Positions 61,072 to 64,000 of a DNA stretch of 64,000 bases are shown piece after piece. The position numbers were made by a program, and so were the translations under genes. The notes under the pieces were generated by a model. That model searched no databases and was not told where the DNA came from. It saw nothing but the letters and a program-made list of their open reading frames with translations. Positions within the stretch are counted from its first letter, which is position 1. Every line of letters starts with the position of its first letter. The stretch comes from Daphnia pulex (taxonomy: Eukaryota > Arthropoda > Branchiopoda > Diplostraca > Daphniidae): NCBI RefSeq assembly GCF_021134715.1, contig NC_060022.1, positions 5,213,001 to 5,277,000 of the forward strand, written 5' to 3'.

Positions 61072-62506
61072 ATTTGTTGATGGTTTTGACCATGTTACTG
61101 AAGATGCCACGAGCATCGCTCGTATTGCGGATGGTGGACTGCTGGCCGGCCTCCGACTCGTCATCGTTGGCCAATTTTTCTTCTTTCCAGAGATTTTCAG
61201 TGACGACCTCGTTGTCACTCGAGTCGACCACAGCCAGAGAAGTCGTCGGAGTAGCCGTGGTGGTGGTGGTAGCAGACACTTGCTCTTTCTCTTCTCGGCC
61301 GCCTTTAGTCGGCATATCCTTCAGCGTATTGGCGTTATCCCCACTCACTAAACGCACGACAAAAACCGTTATTAAATATCGAATAGGGAAAAAAACGGGT
61401 GATAAAAATTACAAGAGTGACTAGTTTTTTCTTTGCCGTTCCAGCTGACGCATCGCAATAAAAAATAAGAGAAAGTCACGTGTTCCATCCCCACAAAGAA
61501 TTCATTTATTCCGAGTTGAATTGGACAACTCGCACATGGATATATAGAAAGTAAAGTATGGATAATAAAAAAAAAGTATGCTAATAGGCTTGTGGCGGCG
61601 CATGAGAGTGCCGGATTGGACAGTTTAGCTAAGGTACAAAACCATTTTTACGACATTCTGGCGGGGGGGGATCGCCTAAAAGCGGAAATGCGACATCGGA
61701 AATATAACGGGCCCTAAACTTTCGCTTTCTTTCTTATCGCTTCAATTGAGAGTGAAAGTCTCGGTTAAATGCAGACTGAACGATACATACAGTAGTCTAG
61801 CTTTTGTGCCGAGAGATAAAGAGGTCTAGTGAAAGAGTGAGATAAAGAAAGATTTGGGTGGCGTGGGGCCCTTGCCATCGTACTGGAACATAAAGTAGTT
61901 AGGTAACAAATAACAGTGTGAAAAGCGAAAGGGAAAGCCCGGTAGTGTCAACATCCCATGGAATATCTCTATATTGCACTAACCTCCACATACAGACAAG
62001 ATTGAAAACTAGAATTTGTCGTCATCATTTTCCGTGGTAGAGAAATCTTAGCCTACTAATAATTTGGCGATCTTAAATTTACTTTCTATTTCTTAAGATT
62101 TTCTTCCAACCATTTCACCCGCAAAGATTTCTATTTCATTACGTTTCTATGCAAGAAGTTGCATTTGCTATTTATAGGACGTTCAAGAAACCAATAAAAT
62201 GTTATGAGAAGATGGGATGAAATATGAGCTGGTAACGGCGGTTTTATCGTGCGATTCTTTTCAAATTTGTTTTCCCTACATTTTTATGGGTTGAAAGATT
62301 TACCTTGAATGGCTCGTGAGGTCTCGTCCCGGCCTTGGGAAGTCACATCGTCGGCATCGTTAGCAGCGGCCGAGACCCAGGATGATGATCGGCGGAAACC
62401 CGACCGAAAACCGGTGCGGATGGCCGGATGTTGCTGCTTGAGCGCTGAGGTCGCAGACGCTGTCAGCGCAACTAGCGCCAACACTAAGAGAAAGTACCCG
62501 GATATC
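61072..62506 (-). CDS. Two exons of a secreted protein, incomplete
   Basis: Exon 62304-62506 and exon 61072-61347 join in phase. The first starts in frame with ISGYFLLVLALVALTASATS, clearly a signal-peptide core, so the ATG lies in an upstream exon that I could not place. The second is acidic and Thr-rich (SATTTTTATPTTSLAV, then KLANDDESEAGQQS) and ends with a strong donor AAAT|GTAAGTG, leaving phase 1. No downstream partner exon is visible between 61071 and 58928. The phase would fit the protease's clip exon (57737) or its linker exon (57196), but not the IVGG exon, where it would make a stop. It may be an alternative 5' end of the protease gene or a separate gene whose 3' part I missed. Confidence 0.55.
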
Positions 62507-63697
62507 CTGAAAAAAAGAAAAAAAAAATCAATAAAACAAAAAATATGAAGAAATCAAAGGTGCGATTGCGTGAAAAAATCTGTTGCATCAGTATAAACAA
62601 TGAGGCATCTAGTGTCCTGGGCATGGCTCCAAGTTTCTTTTGATTTCTCTATTGGTCAAGTCTCGATTAATTTGCGATGAACGCCCATCTGTCGAAACTG
62701 CGAATGGTTAGACAGTAACCATCCTTGAAGCGACAAAAAAATTGGCGAGGAAATAACAACATAACCACATGTTCAACACCCTTGAATCAAATTTCAGGCG
62801 GGAAATAAAAATAGTCGCGGTTGGCGCAATTAAGTCAGCTGAGAAAAAAAAATTCCTCCGCAAACTTTCAAATCAGTTTAAATTTAGATTTAGACTTTTC
62901 CTCTCCTAGCACGCGCGCCATCTAGCGAAGAAAAACAGAAACTTGGAAAACAGATTTTTGTAGATAGAAAGTCGTTCCGAACCGCAACTGGTACACACCA
63001 ATAGAGTGCTCTGTTTTTGAGGGTATAAAACACCTCGATATCATTCGGAGAACGGTTCATACTTCATAGCGTGTTGACATAAAGAGCCATAACACAAAAG
63101 AGATAAGAGAGAATTAAAAAAAAAGTTCAAACAGAATAGGGATAATAAGAAGAAAAGAAGGAAAGAGAAGAGAGAAAGAGAAAGCAAACAAAGTACCACA
63201 TGACCTAAATACTGTTTCGTCAATGGTCGTCTCTGAATATCCACTTACAGTTGCAAATGAGGTCGGAAGCTCTTTTAAAAGCCATAAATTGTGAAAAAAA
63301 ATTTAACACCATCCAACACCATCGCTCCTCTTATCAAAACATTGCAATAATCCAGCGATCTGGTGCCGTTCGTGTGGAACGCAATTCTTCCAAAGATCCG
63401 TGGCCGACTTCAATAAGTCCTTGGAAGGAGTAAAGTAAGTCAAGCCAGCGACCTGATTGCTACTAACTAAGCTAGACGCCTTCATTTGCAAAATAGGAAA
63501 AAAGTCGTTGTGAGGAAACGTGGAGAAACAAATGAATACTAGATTCGCTTCCCGACTTCGGTCTGATTATTAAAAGGGCGTCAATGGAGGAGGAAAAATA
63601 TGACTAAAGGTCGACTTTTCATTTCCAGGATGACTGATGAATAACGATTGTTGTTCCAATACGGATGCTAGGCGTCGGCGAATGACGCCGACGACTG
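62507..63697. other. Gap between secreted-protein exons and the right-edge gene
   Basis: It should contain the first exon of the secreted protein above and the 3' UTR of the minus-strand gene at 63698. I could not identify either element with confidence. Confidence 0.4.
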
Positions 63698-64000
63698 TTA
63701 ATGCTCAATTATGTGGTTGACGATCCAGTTCACAAGCGGTTGAGCCATCACGTGGGCGCCTATGATGTGCAAACGTGCATCCGGAGAAAGTCTGGTGGAT
63801 GTTTAGAAATATTTTGGCAGAAAAGATGAATAATAAGAAGAAAATGAGGAAAAAATAGGCAAACGATGATCAAGAGCTTTCCCCAAAACGGAGTGGGAAA
63901 CGGTTTGACGCACGCAAGGATGTGAACTGAATTTCCCATGTGGACTGGATTCTTGGTCATGCCTTCACGAACGCGACACAGTTCCTCTTTCACGCGCTCA
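63698..64000 (-). CDS. Last two exons of an unidentified conserved-looking gene
   Basis: Exon 63914 to the window edge reads ERVKEELCRVREGMTKNP and ends at the donor GC|GTGCGTCA. Exon 63698-63791 continues in phase with LSPDARLHIIGAHVMAQPLV and ends VNHIIEH before TAA. The intron is 122 nt with a pyrimidine-rich 3' end (ATCCACCAG acceptor). Balanced composition and a clean phase join support real coding, but I do not recognise the family. The 5' part lies beyond the right edge. Confidence 0.6.

Noticed and set aside
63018..63045. TATAAAA followed by TCATTC, considered as a core promoter
   Set aside because: The spacing is too short (about 20 nt) and no plus-strand gene follows. The minus-strand reading (TTTTATACC) has its initiator-like site too far away.
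63041..63244. Minus-strand frame beginning with Asp-Ile-Gln, considered as the first exon of the secreted protein
   Set aside because: It begins with GTG, not ATG, and has an in-frame stop just upstream. A join to the signal-peptide exon is possible in phase but cannot start translation.

Overview
This window is animal nuclear DNA: multi-exon genes with GT-AG introns, a eukaryotic initiator tRNA, and long stretches of microsatellite-rich noncoding DNA. The gene set (three adjacent two-finger GATA456-class genes, corresponding to the pannier/serpent/GATAe group of arthropods) and the mix of very short introns (57-140 bp in the small genes) with multi-kb introns suggest an arthropod, most likely a branchiopod crustacean such as Daphnia. 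The organism is an inference; it cannot be proved from the window alone.

Layout. Positions 1-4223 hold two minus-strand genes: the 5' end of a tumour protein D52 (TPD52) family gene, and a full Fbxw5-type F-box/WD40 gene. A minus-strand initiator Met tRNA lies at 4630-4701. From 11503 to 42831, three GATA zinc-finger genes lie head-to-tail on the plus strand: a GATAe-like gene (653 aa as modelled), a serpent-like gene (988 aa) and a pannier-like gene (629 aa). I rebuilt all three from open frames plus phase-compatible splice sites. Their flanks and introns are long and contain no other gene I can support, which fits developmental regulators with large cis-regulatory domains. Three inverted GATA-site pairs lie upstream of the first gene.

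From 44404 the gene content changes. There is an intact HSD17B8-type short-chain dehydrogenase (256 aa), then about 6.7 kb of inverted repeat centred near 50770. Its arms contain internal direct repeats, smaller nested palindromes and a strongly strand-asymmetric segment. After that come minus-strand genes: a secreted, trypsin-like serine protease with a six-cysteine clip-like domain and a Thr-rich linker (about 566 aa); two secreted-protein exons upstream of it that may be alternative 5' exons of the same gene; and the last two exons of an unidentified gene running off the right edge.

Main points of interest. The N-terminal finger exons of the first and third GATA genes share 104 identical bases, silent sites included, although their C-terminal finger exons differ at many silent sites. 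This points to recent gene conversion inside the cluster. The large nested palindrome is the main structure not explained by genes. A deleted relic of the initiator tRNA sits in an intron of the first GATA gene. I did not find a clearly new multi-gene system.
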